Assembly: GCA_013398295.1 (NCBI GenBank)
Contig: VZSF01006715.1
Coordinates: 10,322 to 74,321 of the forward strand
Reading direction: 5' to 3'
DNA from: Chionis minor
Taxonomy: Eukaryota > Chordata > Aves > Charadriiformes > Chionididae
DNA length: 64,000 nt
Below the pieces are notes generated by a model. That model did no database searches. It worked only from the letters and a program-made list of their open reading frames with translations, and was not told the origin of the DNA. The position numbers and the translations under genes were made by a program. Of this stretch, positions 12,264 through 25,081 are shown in pieces. Within the stretch, counting starts at the first letter, position 1. Every line of letters begins with the position of its first letter.

Positions 12264-12431
12264 CGTGGATGGTGAAAGTCTCTAAAGTGGCACCAAATAT
12301 CTCAATAACGCGGACGGTGCAATTGTCGCGCTGGTAAGCATTTCCTTATTGACATGCACGGCGTTTAGCCGCTAATCTCCGAAATGGATGTCAAAGCAGT
12401 TTCTGACATCTTTAGAGAGCCTGTCCTGCAG
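12264..12431 (+). CDS. Candidate first coding exon (partial, unidentified gene)
   Basis: A pyrimidine-rich acceptor (CTCTTTTCCCGCAG, ending at 12263) opens this segment, and a strong donor, CAG followed by GTAAGC, closes it at 12431/12432. An ATG at 12383 has purine G at -3 and G at +4, a good Kozak context. It starts a 16-codon frame (MDVKAVSDIFREPVLQ) that runs to the donor in phase 0. A second GTAAGC donor at 12333/12334 would give a shorter, non-coding exon. The segment lies 0.4 kb downstream of the gapped CpG island, as expected for exon 1 or 2. I do not recognise the peptide. The splice signals and ATG are seen directly; that they form a real exon is inference, and chance remains a fair alternative. 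Confidence 0.25.
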
Positions 12432-14430
12432 GTAAGCAAAAAATGTGGAAGAAGCTTGCTTTTGGGCTGAAAATGAGGCTGTCAGGTTTGGCTCCGAGTG
12501 GAGCAGCAGGATTACACTTGGCTGTGCAGTTTGGCATTATTATGACCTTGTTCAAACGCATTCTGATGTGCCATGAGGAAAGTATAAAATTAGATTAAAG
12601 CTCCCAGCAACCCATCAAACCCCGTTCAGAGCCCCGGCTCTGGGCTTGGGTTTGTTTAAATCACTGACACTTTAGAACAAAACCCTTTCACCCTTCAACT
12701 CTCCGGGCAGATTTTTCTGTTTGATTACATTAATAATTTAATTTCTATTTCCTACCGGCCCTTCCAAGTGGGCAAATCAACCGCCTTCCAACACGGGTGG
12801 GGGCTGTTATTTTTAGCTCCTTCGCTGGAACAAAATGTTCCAACACTCCCTGCTTTGAATCTCATTGCGGTTTGACTACTCTTTGATATTTAAGACCGTC
12901 GGTTTTCCTTGTCAAACTACCTGTTATAGGAAATGGCTCCCTTAGCTTGGCAAATCACTCTCAACAAAGTAGACAGGAACATTTGCCTAAGTAAAGAAAC
13001 GTTTCTAAAATGTTGCAGGGAAATACCCGCAATATTAAACCGGTAAGTCTACCCCTATGTGCCACCCTTATGATCACCCTAACGGTGTGCCCAGCTATCC
13101 AAGTAAGTAAGAACGGATCAAAATATTGCCCTGCATTCCTGTCCCCTCATAAGTACATTTTGCCGGCACCTTCTGAACTGTTTTTGGGAGTTCCGTATGC
13201 ACTTCATAAACAGCATACTAAAAATGCGGGTCCGATTCAAATGTAATTTAAACAGCCCTGCTCCCCCTTCCCAGCTGCACTTCTGCAGCTACTGTTTCGG
13301 TAACAGAGTACTTTAAAGTGCGTTTAAATACCACCCTCCACCCCCCACCCCCCCGTTTCCCCGCGTTGTCCGAGAGCTTCCAGCTGACACAAATATTGTG
13401 TCCATTTTAAAAACGTGTCGCTGTGTGTTGGGCTACAAGCTGTCCAATAGAAATGTAAACAGCGCTATGAAGGGGCACAACAAAGTAGGTGGGAAGGGGA
13501 AGGGAGAAAGCCACTTCTGTCAAGTGGTGCCTCCTAAAGAGTGAATTACAGTAATTCAGGCTTTCAAAACTAGCGCCCTTGCGACTGTAAAGCCACTACG
13601 CATTTATGTGTACGCACAGGTACAGTCTGAGGTGCAGAAATGATGGCTTCGTAGCCGTAGGTTGGGAAAGTTATCACACCACTTGCGTCTGGACACCCGT
13701 ACACATTAGCAAAAACACTGCGTTGAATTAAGTGCCTGATCACTGCGATCTTCTTCACAGGATTTTCTGTTGCCGCCAAGATCATCCTCATGCCCTCCGT
13801 GGCCAGAAGCCAGCAATTGAGCGAAGTCAAATGAATGAAATAAGTGCAAACTAGTCTTCTTTGCACAGGGAGGTTGAAACGTGTGTAAGTGGAGCGTCTA
13901 GAAAACATGAAAATCCGAGTTTTGCAGCTCCAAGTCATTACGTTCTCGGCAACAGAACATGATCATTGCGCTCGAGAGAAGGGGGCAAAATCCTGTTCGT
14001 GCAGTGATTATTTTTGTGACAAGGAGCAATAACTGCTTTGTTATAAAAATAGTGTTTGTTATGAAGAAACTGAGTGAGCAGTCATCCAGAAAAACATTCC
14101 CCGTGTCTAACAAGCCTACTGTCTTCGTGATGTTTCGTGCGCTGCTGACACCCCGTCCTTTTCAATCGCTATTGTCTTTTTTTTTTTCCTTTACTTGTAA
14201 TTATGCACATTGTTTCCCACTTACCCCAGTTTCAACACTAACGCTCCGAAATTTCATGGAGAAATTTTTTTAAAAAGGCTATTTTTTTCCTGTACTTGCG
14301 CATCGGTAAATTCAATACCTACTCTTACTGTGCACTAATCTTTTCGTATAATTATATCGAGCCCACTCGAGCACTACAGTCTCTCATCCCTCTATATCTG
14401 CAGCGCATGTCGGTCGCTTTTTCCTGGTTC
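12432..14430. other. Non-coding stretch between CpG islands
   Basis: No gene is recognisable. The composition is moderate, with isolated CpGs, a CCAAT box at about 13443 (GTCCAATAG) and several homeodomain-type ATTA/TAAT words near 12730. A promoter-proximal or enhancer region is plausible given the flanking islands, but nothing decisive is visible. Confidence 0.5.
13334..13364. repeat. C-rich tract (G-rich on the minus strand)
   Basis: Short stretch of CACCCTCC and CCCCCCACCCCCCC-type sequence. It is low complexity with some G-quadruplex potential on the minus strand. Confidence 0.55.
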
Positions 14431-14459
14431 CTAAAGAAGTGACAAACTCTCTTTGACGG

Positions 14460-14745
14460 GTCGGGAAGACCCTACAAAACCGGAGTGCGGTACGCTTTTC
14501 CCTTCGCATCGCCGTTTATCGCTCTGTCGCGACACGTCGGCGGACACAGCCGATCCCAGGTAACGAGAGGCGCACGTACCGGAGAGCCCCCGGGGGACAG
14601 GGAGGGCGGGGGGGCGGCGGGTGTCCCGCAGCCTCGCCGCCCCCCGCTCCGCTCCAGCGGGAGCTGCAGCGCGAACCAGCGCTTCCCGGGAAGGCAGCGA
14701 GCGGCGGAGCACCCTTCGCGAACGCCTTCCCAGCCTCGCACAACA
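14460..14745. promoter_or_regulatory. CpG-rich block
   Basis: Dense CpGs (TCGCGACACGTCGGCGG, GGCGGCGGG) in a block of about 285 bases. It is separated from the next island by roughly 200 bases of AT-rich and G-run sequence. Probably part of the same island cluster. No strand or gene can be assigned. Confidence 0.6.
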
Positions 14746-14830
14746 ATAAAGCCACCGTAAAGAGACTAAATATAAAGTAAGAAGCCCAAAAACGCAAAGC
14801 AAGACATATGTTTTGGGGTGCTTTTTTGGT

Positions 14831-14866
14831 TTTTTTTTGGGGGGGGGGTTTGGGGAAGGGGTGGTG
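14831..14866 (+). repeat. T-run then G-run tract with G-quadruplex potential
   Basis: Eight T bases are followed by ten G, then TTTGGGGAAGGGG and further GG pairs. The G runs satisfy the usual four-run quadruplex rule on the plus strand. Long G homopolymers are also prone to sequencing length errors. Confidence 0.6.
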
Positions 14867-14924
14867 ATGGAGAGCAGGGAGACGGGCGTCTTTTGTTGAA
14901 GCTGGGGAAGCTTCGTCTCAGCTC

Positions 14925-15780
14925 CGCGTCGTGTCTCTTGCCAGATTACCAGCCTGAAAGCGGCCGGGTTTTGCCAAGGCGATGCCGGCCCCCCGCTCCC
15001 CCCCCCGCCTGCACACCTTTCCGCTCCCGCACAGCCCCTCGGCAGCGCGGGGGAGCGTTCCCCAGGCGGTGTCCCGCAGCGCCAGCTCGGCGGGATCTCG
15101 GCGGGATCCCTGCGGCTCCCGCCCACCGGCCCCTCGGCCTCCCCCACCTGCCTGGGCGGTGCCCTGCGCCCCCCGCCCGCCGGGCCCGCCCGTCCCCCCG
15201 GGGGCCAGCGCGGCTCCCGCAGGGCCCTTCCCTGCCCTTTACCGGCCACTTCGCGGGTTCTACTCATGTATTGTGAAACGCAGATGGATTTAACACACAC
15301 ACCCCCCCGCTGTGACGCCGGACCGGCCCCGGCCGGGGTTGTTTTTAGGACGCCCGAGGCTTTTCACCCTCTTCGGAGGAAAAGTCGCCTCGCTCGGGCA
15401 GAGCCTCGCCGCGCAGAGGCGGGGGGCGCTGCCGCCCTCCTGGCGGGGCCCCCCTTAGCCCGCGGCCACCGGCGACACCTCCGGCCGCCACAGGCGGGCA
15501 AACCGGCGGCCCCGCACGCCCCCTGGCGCCGCCCGCGGGCGGAGCGGGGCTGGGCACGGCTGCGGGGCTGCGCTCCCGGCTGCGGGGCTCTCTGCCTGGC
15601 TGCCCTCCTTTCTTGTCGCCCTTGGGCCCAGGTTCGCCCCGTCCCGTGCCGTCCCGTCCCGTCCCCGCTGTCGGCACCTCCCTGTGCTGTCCCTCAGTCG
15701 CCGCCTCGCCTGACCCCGACCCGAGAGACTCCTCCTCTGCCCAGGCGCTTCCAGCGGGCACATCCAGCTTCTCCTCACAC
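14925..15780. promoter_or_regulatory. CpG island (last of the cluster)
   Basis: About 850 bases of very GC-rich, CpG-dense sequence ending abruptly near 15780. Several ORFs of 100-290 codons overlap here on both strands in several frames, as chance predicts in stop-poor GC-rich DNA. No domain is recognisable in any of them. Likely a promoter-associated island; gene and direction unknown. Confidence 0.7.
15637..15666. repeat. (CCCGT)n pentamer microsatellite
   Basis: Four to five near-perfect CCCGT units inside the CpG island. Short and imperfect. Confidence 0.65.
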
Positions 15781-15789
15781 GCACAAGGG

Positions 15790-18700
15790 CATCGCAAACA
15801 CGGCTTCGTTTACTTGCACGCAGACCCCTTGGAGGTGAAGGGACCGTTCGCCTCACGTTATGGAAGGGAAGCAAAGGTAAAAATTACCTACACGCTTACA
15901 TACCCTGCTTGGAATAAAGTCCCGCTCTACTTCAGGTCTTCTAAGTATTGCACAGTAAAGCTTACTGACACAAGTCTGTATTAAGGCTTCAGAATCCACC
16001 TTAGTTCTTACTCTGCTGAGGCGTGGTGAGTGCTTAAAACTGTTTATTGCTACCACTGCATGCTTCTTCATTAAGCAAACTGAAAAAAATAACACTCTAT
16101 GGAATCATCCTGACAGGTTTACCAGCTAGCTCGATGCCTGCGGAGATGCTTCTGCCCAGCTTGTCTACAGAGCTGTCAGTTTCTTGCAGTCTAAGCTTTG
16201 CGCCATGTGCTCCCAAATGCCATGTCATGAAGAGACATCATTGTTTGTGGAGGATTTGTTACTACCCCGCTCCAACCGCAGCCACCCCCTGCTCCCCCAC
16301 TTCTTAACCAGCTCAAATCTAACATCAACTGGCTGTTCAAAAGCCATCACTGTTACTATCTGCCTCCACCACACAACCAAATCTTCAAAGGCAGCTAGGT
16401 TGCCTGTGTCATCCCATTTTATGAAGAGGAGGATCTAACACCAGGATGCCATTACATCCACGAGGGGCAGAGCGTGCAGCTCCTGATCTCCACTTTGCTT
16501 TAGGCAGATGAAGTTGGAAGAGCCGTGCAACCCACCAAAATGGAGGGCACCAGCTCCTACCATAGTCAAGAAATGAAATGCAATTCTCCACTTACTCCAG
16601 AACAGCAGAAATTTGGACTGAAGTCTAAACAAAGTCTTTGTTTGACGTATATATGAGCAAAATAAAGGGATATCTTCAAGAATATGAGAAAATGAGACCT
16701 AACAAGGAAGGATGAAGCACCCAGGCTTGTTCTGTCTCAAAATGAAAGTCAATGAAAGCCACAGTAGAGTTCAAGCACAGCTTTAATGGTGGTGGGGAGA
16801 GGAGAAGGAGATGACATTTTTTCCTTGCCATTTGAATATGTCCATCTCTAAGACTTCCAGATGGTGTAGCTGCCTGGGAATTTGTCTGGCACCTCTGGGA
16901 ACTGAAGCACATACGGCATGTTTAGAAATGACAGTGGGGGCAAAGGTGGCTCTTAGGAAGCCTGCTGTTAGAAAACCCAAATTAGATTTTGGTGTAATTT
17001 GTCAGAGCTGGAGGCCACTCCATGTTACAGTAGTCCTTCTAGTGCTACTTACGGCCACCGTATGCCTTACATTTTTAATGTTAATTTAACCCCCTTCATG
17101 ACCCACACATGAGTAATGGTGCCTCTAGCCCACTGATCCCTGTTGAATACTAAGAGGCAGTGCCAAGTGTGGATGCAGATCTCTGCCGGAGACTCCAGCA
17201 AACCCAGTCGTTACACAGGCTGCCACCTCTTCACAAGGACAAGTTCCTCACACCACAGCTGTAGCAGCAAGGACATCCATGAGAGGAGGAAGGTTTTGAA
17301 AGGGTTACTCAAGTCTTAGTCCTATGCACAAGGCTCCACCCAGTCTGGTAATGGGGGGATGTTTGGCGCATATTTCTGGGCTTAACTCACAGTATCTTAA
17401 CATTACCCCTGGGATGAAATATACCCTCTTTTATGAGCTCAGGAGTGGTAAAATAAGAACTTTGGTGAAGTATGCAGAGGTCATCCTAATTCACGAAAAT
17501 GAAACGGGTTCCGTCCAAGAATGATTTACTGTGTTTTGTTACCATATTTTTGGACTGCTATTATTTTCTATACTTAATCTTTTATGGGGCTTTTATGATT
17601 TTGTTAAACTGGGAGTTCATTTATAGGGAAGGTTCTCCTGCTCCCTTCCCTGTTCAAGGCCGTAGTATGCAAAGTCAAGTTTAATTTTAATTTTTTGCTT
17701 TGTGGTTCACCTCTCAGAAAGCTTTTAGACTCTGAAGGAAAAGAACCTCTCCTACAATGGTAACCCAGGGATCAAAGGAAAGGAAAACAGCAATGTAGCT
17801 TGCTTTTATGTTCAGGGAGCTGCTTGTGAAGCCTATTTAGAGAAAATCACATGACAACCCTGAAGAGCATACTGACACGGTATCCTCACCTGGTTTGGGG
17901 GTTCTCTATTTCATTTCTTTAGATCCTCTTTGCATCCACACCTCAGAGCACTGACTTAGGAGTAAAACAATGTGATGGTGTAGCCTTCAAATCTGTTCAT
18001 CTTTGAACACCGAATCAGGTTCACTACTTCACCCTGTACCCACAGCAGAACAGACTGTGAGACTACCTACATTCTTTCTCAAGTGGCCTGATCTGCTGCT
18101 GCTAATCAAGTGAATCCCTCATCCCTGAAAGGGAGAGATGCAGAATTCATTGGGGACTCATGGTGATGAGCTACACTATACCTTCATAAAAATTATACTC
18201 GTTGTATATTTGGCCTGTAAGTAAAGTTTAAGAGCAAGGAGCCACAGCAAATTCTATTGATGGCATGATGAATCTGCCCTTGCCAGAGGCTTTCTAGCTG
18301 ACCCCCAGAACAAAGAAGGTATCTTTGTTATTAAAAAAAATCCCTGTACTATTCCTGAAAAGGCAGCCAGAATTAGGAGGTAACGGGTCCTTTATTTCTG
18401 AGGCAAGCTCTGCTGAACAGCTGATACTGAGCAGGAGGGGATCGTTCAAACATCTGTCTTTGTAGCAGAGTTGGAAGCTTCTGAGATGGTTCCCTGTAAC
18501 TGCAGTTATAAAGAAAAATGAACAGGCTGATTTTAGGGCAAACACAATTTAAAAAAATGTTTTAATTCTTTGACTGTGCAAGATTTTTCACTAAAAACCA
18601 GAGCCTCTACTGTCAGGCATTTCTGTGTCATTTCATCCCATCTGTTAGGTATGTAAGTATTAAGAATGCTACCCTTTTTTTTTTTTTTTCTTTTCAGTAC

Positions 18701-21700
18701 AAAAGGCAGAAAAATTGATGCATTGCCCTTCTTTTCATTAAGGGAAGGAAGTGAGCAATGAATATAGACTAAGGATATATTCATGGCAGTTTGCTGTCAT
18801 TTCGCATGATTCCAGAAGTGTACGTAAAATGGAAAGTACGGTCCAATAAAAGCAATTTTCTGAGTCCCGTTAGCTGCCAAGTGGAATCACAACGTATGGT
18901 TAGCTGGGAATCTGCAAGATTTCTCACCTAATTCTACTGGACTTAAATTTTAATATGCCATCAGAACAAAATCTATAATTGCGAGAAGCAGCAGCTTATT
19001 ACATCTTTTATGTGACTCTGACTCACATATTGACCAAACTGTGAGGAAAGAATTTTCCCTTGCATACAGATGATGATCCCTCTTGGATGTTCTGTACCTA
19101 AGAATTCTTCACGATTTACTAATAAGAAACAGAGAATAAGAGGAAATTATCTTCATCTGTTTCTCTCACCCATAAAGCCCAAAATAGACAAAGTGTTAGA
19201 GCAATTGCATACCCTTGCACCTTCTTCAGTTAACTCCTCTTGCACAGTCCTCAACTAGCAAGACATTAAAAAAAAGACATGTGTGTGGAGAGGAACTTTT
19301 CTGTCTCAGGCATCAGTGAAAGGCTTGTGGTAAATACAGGGAGAAAACATAGAAAAACAGTAGAATTAGGAGTTAGAAGAGTAAAGGGGAAAAAAGAGGA
19401 AAAGGGCGCCTACTGAGACTTCTCTCTCCAGACACTCATGATCAAAGCCCACCACTGCCATTAGGCAATCAATCTGCAGTTGCATACATAAAACTTTGGC
19501 AGTGTATAGTCTCCACTGCTTTCAACAGAGGCTTTAGACATCTGAAACTGGGCACTCTCCCAAAATTTAGATCCAGTTGCACTATACATTCCAGAAAAGA
19601 CAGCACCAAATCAGAGGCCCTCTTTTACCCATGTTATTTGCAAGCTGCAGTGTATGAAAAGTTATGCTCCAACCCCCCATTTAACCTCTTGGGTTGGCTA
19701 CGTTTGTGTCCTACATCTTCGTCAAATAGCACACGCTGCTAGTAGGCAATTACTGCCTAAATTCATTGTTGTTTTAGGAGAGATTACTGAAAATGTGTGC
19801 CTGTCCTTCCTGACCAGTTCCCTCCAGGATCATTCAATCACCTACGGGCTTCTTAATTTTGTAAATAGAAACCTACATCGGCATAACATTTTGTAAGTGC
19901 GATGCAACTTGTTTCATAAGACAAGTGACCCTGAATCTCCTGATTTGTCTGGTTTTCAGGCCTTAAGTCTCCACATCTTTTGTGCTGGGGCATTCTATTG
20001 CTCTTGATTCAAAACTAGTCCTAGCAGCCAGCCAAAGTTTTAGCAGCTTCCTATTCTCGCTTACTCCACAGTCAGAGGTTTTTCAAGCAGCTGCACTGGA
20101 TTTCCTTGCAGGGAGAGGAATTCAAAGGAATTCTGCAGTCACAATTGAAGCGCAGAGGGCAGCCTCAGTTACTTAATCCTAATCTATTTACCTCTGTTTC
20201 TAGAAGTTTCTGTCTTCCTCTGATTAAACACTTCTTCAGAGATAACTTAATCTCACTGTATCTGAAGAATACAGAGGCTGCCCTACATTTACTAGACTTT
20301 ACAATTCCAGAATACTGCATTTCTTAATTATCTATATTTCATTCTGTTATCAGAAAAAAAGTGCAGTAGCTATAGATATACAGGACATTTGCTGAACTCT
20401 TCCACATTCACATAAATGCTCTGTGGAATGTGCAGTCCCTGGTGAAGTTCTGCAGGAGAGATCTTTCTACAAGAAAAAGTCAGAGACCAAACACCACTTA
20501 ATAGGATACACACAGAAGTGTGGTGAGATCCAGAGCATGCCCATGAAATCATCTGTGTATTTATGATAAGAAGCTCACTCCCTCTTGGATAACCTCGTGA
20601 TTGCTTTTGTTAAACCCTTGGCAGCTTAAAAGGCATCTTGCTTTCCAGCATCTGGGCCTTCTTCCTTTCTATTTTCTTCTTTCTTCCCCATACAAGGGCC
20701 CCCTCTCTTCACTCAGCTCCCACTCTCCCTCTCAAATGACATTCTTTCTGTACTTGTCTGCGCGGCAGCACAAGACCCAGGCTGTGCTTCTAACAGCCAG
20801 GAATAATGCTCCAGTCTCTCCCAGTGATTGATGCACTACCCATGGAGAACACTGTGCCTTGGTCAGAGGGGTTTGCAAAGCCCGGCACGTTAAGATACCT
20901 GCTGATCTGCTTTTTACTCTCACCGTAGTTTAAACAGAGGAATTCGGTGTGTGTTCCTTGCCTATATGGTGTTTCTTGGTGGTGGTGACGTTGAGAAGCT
21001 GAAGCCCAAGGTTTCAAGGCAGACCCGGGCAAGGCATCACACGCACAGCGATGGATGTCACATAAAGGTCTACATTTAGTATTTAGAAGAATTACGACTT
21101 GAAGAAAATGTTTTGCTCGAACAGATCTATAAAGCAAGCCTTTAGTTCAGGCAGTGCTGCCTATTCTGATTAAACACGCACACAGAGCCTTATTTTGACT
21201 GGTCTATCTACAGAGCTCCAAGCAGCTGGCATTTCCTTTCCTAAACCCTTGACCTCCTCTGCCAAGGCCAGACATTACATAAGTACCTTCGGTGTGTATC
21301 CAAGGAGCCGAATACAGCCCAGGATGTGGATACTTGCCCATCTTGGGTGAGTGGAGACATACTGCTTCACCTTATGCCTGAGCCTGCACCTGAGGCATGC
21401 GGACATCTGTTACAAGGCAAACTCTGAAGTGTTAAGATATTTCAGTTTTGCTGTGATCTTAATAACTGAGAGCCATTCTGTCCTTTAATGTTACAGGGGA
21501 TGTTCCTGTTTCCATCAAGTCAACAGCCGAATTCTCATTAGCTTCAGCACTAAGTGGGAATATTCACTGTGTGCCGATCAGGGGAAACGAGTATGGTAAA
21601 AGTCAGAGAATTGTAAATGCCTACACTGAAAAGGTTGATCCAAACATCCCGAGATGCTGGCAGTTCAGATTTGAATGCAAGCTGTGCAGTTGAGGAAAAG

Positions 21701-23550
21701 CTTTACTGATAACCCTTTAAGAAATTAATCTGCTGCTTTTCTCCAGTTATGATTTTGTATAAGGAAAGCTTAACCCTTAGGACATTGACATTTTTCCAAA
21801 TCGCCAAACTGTCAGAGCACAGCTGGCTTGCAGTCAAAAACTATCCTAGGCAAGCTGGAGTTTGGAAGAAAATAAGGTAATTGCTGTATTAATTTATATA
21901 GATATTTAAACAATTTAGTTAATTTACAGTTTCTAATTATATGCTGCTATATGTTATTTCTCTGTATCTCTGACTCTCATGAGTAAAATCAGAACTGAAA
22001 CGACTCTGTAAAGCTTACAAGGGTTTGCCAAGTTTCAACTAAATGTTGCCATCTACTGTTAGAATAATAATAAAAAAAACACAAATGGGTGAAACTATCA
22101 CTGTAATTGTGGAAGAACTCAGCGGATATTTGCGTCCTATTGTGCTGATGCACAAGGGATTTTTCTTTGAATGCACAGGCAATAATATGTCCGTAAATCC
22201 TTCTGTATGTCAGAGGGAGAACAGAGTTCATTGTTTGCAAGATCTCATTATGATTACTTTTCAGCTTCTAAAAATGTTGTAATAGTTTCCAGATCCAGCA
22301 TTTACAGTATTCAGTATGTTGAGAGAAAATAGGCTTCTTTGAAAAGCTTGTTCTAAATGTTCCTCATTTATGCTTTTTTTCACTGAGCACATAGAAAAGT
22401 GATAGTAATGTGCATAGCAGATTTCTAAACATTTTACTTCTACAGTATTAAAAGTTAAAAACACCCCCTCCCCTTTACTGACAAATGCATAAGGGGTAGT
22501 TTTACATCAAGATCAGGCATGAACATCTGGGTAAGGACATAAAGAGCTAACGGGTACAGATCGCTTCTGTTCTGAGCTGACAATAGAAGAGCACTGTCAG
22601 TCTTTTACTTTATATGCATCAGAAACAAATTTAAAAGGGGTTAAAAATCTCAAAGAGGACACTGTCCTTGAAGCTCCAAAAATGAAGGCAAAATGTGCAT
22701 TTCCGTGTATGACACTGGAGCAGGAGGTGGATTTCAAGCAATTATGGGATTTCCGGATTCCTGCTGTGTGTGCCTTAGCTGGCATACTACACTCTTTTCT
22801 CCATGTCCCATATTTTCTCATTGAAAGGGACCCATTGAATTTTCTACAACAGATTTTGATGGAAAAACACAGTAAAAGATATTCACCTAACAAGGCCTGG
22901 TGTGTTTCAAACAGAATTTCCCATAACTTTGAAAAATCCTCTGCTCATGTGTTGTTTTATTACATTCTCAGACAAACATCCTCAGCTGCCTGTCATGGGC
23001 ATGAGTTGTGAAAAGGGTAGAGGCTATCTGTACTATCTAGAAAAGAAGAAATCTGAGTACAGAAAAAGCAAAAAATATGCATAGTATCATGCAGTGCCAC
23101 CTGCAGCTGGAACTGTGAATTATAAATTATTTTTTCAGTAAGACTGTAGAGTCTTGGTGTTGCTGGTGGAGCAGCATTGTGGAATGGCTCTTGCTTAGCT
23201 GCATGACACAGAAGAAGAAAATTGAGGGAATATTAAGCATATTTATTGTTTCAGAGTTTCTTAAAATTCTATCAAATTACATTTTGTTCGAGGTACAGGA
23301 ATAGGAATTTTTATTATGTACATTCTGATTCAGCAGACAAGGGAAGTTAATGTGAGGTGCAATTGTAGGGTACATTGAGAGACACAGAGCAGTAGCTCTG
23401 GTCCTTGGAACTGTGTATTGAACAGTTTGTTTCAGCTTTGTGTGTTACCAGCATGAAAGGAAGAACGGGTCAGCCAAAAGCAGTATCAGGAATAATGTAC
23501 AGGTCTCTCTGTTAAGAGTTGTGCAATAGAGGCCAAAGCTCTAAGAACTT
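15790..23550. other. Non-coding stretch, no gene recognised
   Basis: Ordinary AT-rich sequence with scattered short ORFs on both strands, none resembling a known protein. A pure T tract occurs near 18.68 kb. I saw no interspersed repeat, RNA gene or promoter-like composition. Confidence 0.65.
18675..18696 (+). repeat. T tract
   Basis: About 15 T bases followed by CTTTTCAG. It resembles a splice acceptor, but no open frame or recognisable exon follows, so I call it low complexity. Confidence 0.6.
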
Positions 23551-23554
23551 TTTG

Positions 23555-24345
23555 AGATACAAAAAAGGATGGAGTTAGGAAAGCCCAAACTTAGCAGGCG
23601 TTGAAATTATCAAGGATTGTGAAGAGCAGCAATAAGGTCTTCTATAGAAAAGGCTAAGACACTCAGTGACTTCTTTGCCTTGATTTTTACTTCCAATGAA
23701 GCATCACCCAGGGTAGAGGATGACTGAGTTAAGAAGTACCTAAGCAGGCTGGACACACACAAGTCCATGGGACCAGATAGAACACATCTCAGGATGCTGT
23801 TTGATGTCCATGTGAGACAGTCTGGACCATCTTCAAAGTGTCATGGTGTTTCAGAGAGGTTTCTGGTGACTTGAAAAAGGTAAATGACACACAGCCTTGT
23901 TCAAATAGGACAAAAAGGTGGATCTAGGGATTCTCAGGCTGGTCAGCCTCATCTCAGTCCATGGCAGAATTATGAAGAGAATCCTCCTGGAAGCTATGTC
24001 GAGATAACTGACAGAGAATGAAATGATTTGGAGCATGGATTTAGCAAGGAAAAATCACACCTGACCAACTGGATTGCCTTCTATAACATCCCATATAGAA
24101 AAGTGGAGAGCAGTGGACACTGTTTACCTCAGCTTAGTGAGGTCTTCAGAGCAATGTCCTGTAGTATACTTATAGCCAGGTTGGTGAGATAACAGACAGT
24201 ATTTACAAACCATATAGTAGGTGGAAAACTTTCTAGACCTCCAGGCTCATAAGGTAGTGGTCAGCAGTATGAAATCTGTTGTTGAATTCTTGTGACATTG
24301 TGCAGGAATCAGTCCGGGGTCAGAAGTGTTTAAAGCAATATTTTA
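23555..24345 (+). mobile_element. CR1 LINE fragment, reverse-transcriptase region (decayed)
   Basis: The plus strand matches the middle of CR1 ORF2 in order. It first covers the segment before the reverse transcriptase, then the stretch equivalent to 'phenylalanine-alanine-serine-valine-phenylalanine-threonine', then the part leading to the 'SKAFDTVSH' region and the VPQGSVLGP region near 24305-24345. Compared with family order, a block is missing near 23645 where the segment between the first and second parts should be. Many stops and indels make it non-functional. Both ends are truncated and no 3' tail is present. Recognition is from family sequence pattern; exact ends are approximate. Confidence 0.75.
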
Positions 24346-25081
24346 CTTGAAAATTTTTTGATTATGAGTCTTTTGATTGTAAATAAAAAGCAAACTTTCT
24401 AGCTTCCAGACTCTTGAGAAACTGAATCCAAGCATATGCTCAAATTTGTTACTTTCTTTGTTTCTTTAAAGTGTTTTCCTTTGGTTGAGTGTGCTTTTTG
24501 GGTTAGAATTGTCAATCTGTTGAAAGAAAGTCTGCTATTCACATGCTAATGCTAGATCTGTTAAAGGAAGCATCCGCTACCCATGAGAAGTGCCTACTTC
24601 CAACAGATTATCACTTTGCCATGCTTTACTGCAGCTGTGCTAACCCCAAGATGTTCTGGGAGGTCTTCTGCATTAACTCCAGTGCCTTTTCAGTGGTGGC
24701 AGTAAGATTTGCTTTAAAGTTACAAAAGCTATCTGTGATATACCTGATACTGGTGATAGGTTGCCTGGTGGACACCACAAAAAAACCTCCAGTAGCAGAC
24801 ATGGCAATGTTTTTACTAGGACTGCCTCTTTCTAATGATGTCAGTGAGAATACTTCCCCAAAAAAATGCAGCAGAAATATCTGGCTTTAGCATGTCTATA
24901 GTGTTGCCACTCTGACAGATTAAAAGGTATGTCCTGTTCCTAGAACGAGCTGTGCTCTTCCTCTGCATGAGCAAACACATCTATAGTTTCCCATTAACCA
25001 GGGCAGAGATCCAGCACGAAGAAGGAAGCAGTGGCCAGTCCAGTCTCGTCCATGCAGGATAAGGCTCAGTGGGGATCTTAG
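24346..25081. other. Non-coding stretch between CR1 fragments
   Basis: No gene or repeat is recognised. A 115-codon ORF at 24543-24890 has no recognisable domain and is probably chance. Confidence 0.6.

Noticed and set aside
14431..15300. 289-codon minus-strand ORF across CpG islands, with a hydrophobic segment in the middle
   Set aside because: Low-complexity proline-, glycine- and arginine-rich composition, competing ORFs in other frames on both strands, no recognisable domain, and the expected scarcity of stop codons in GC-rich DNA.
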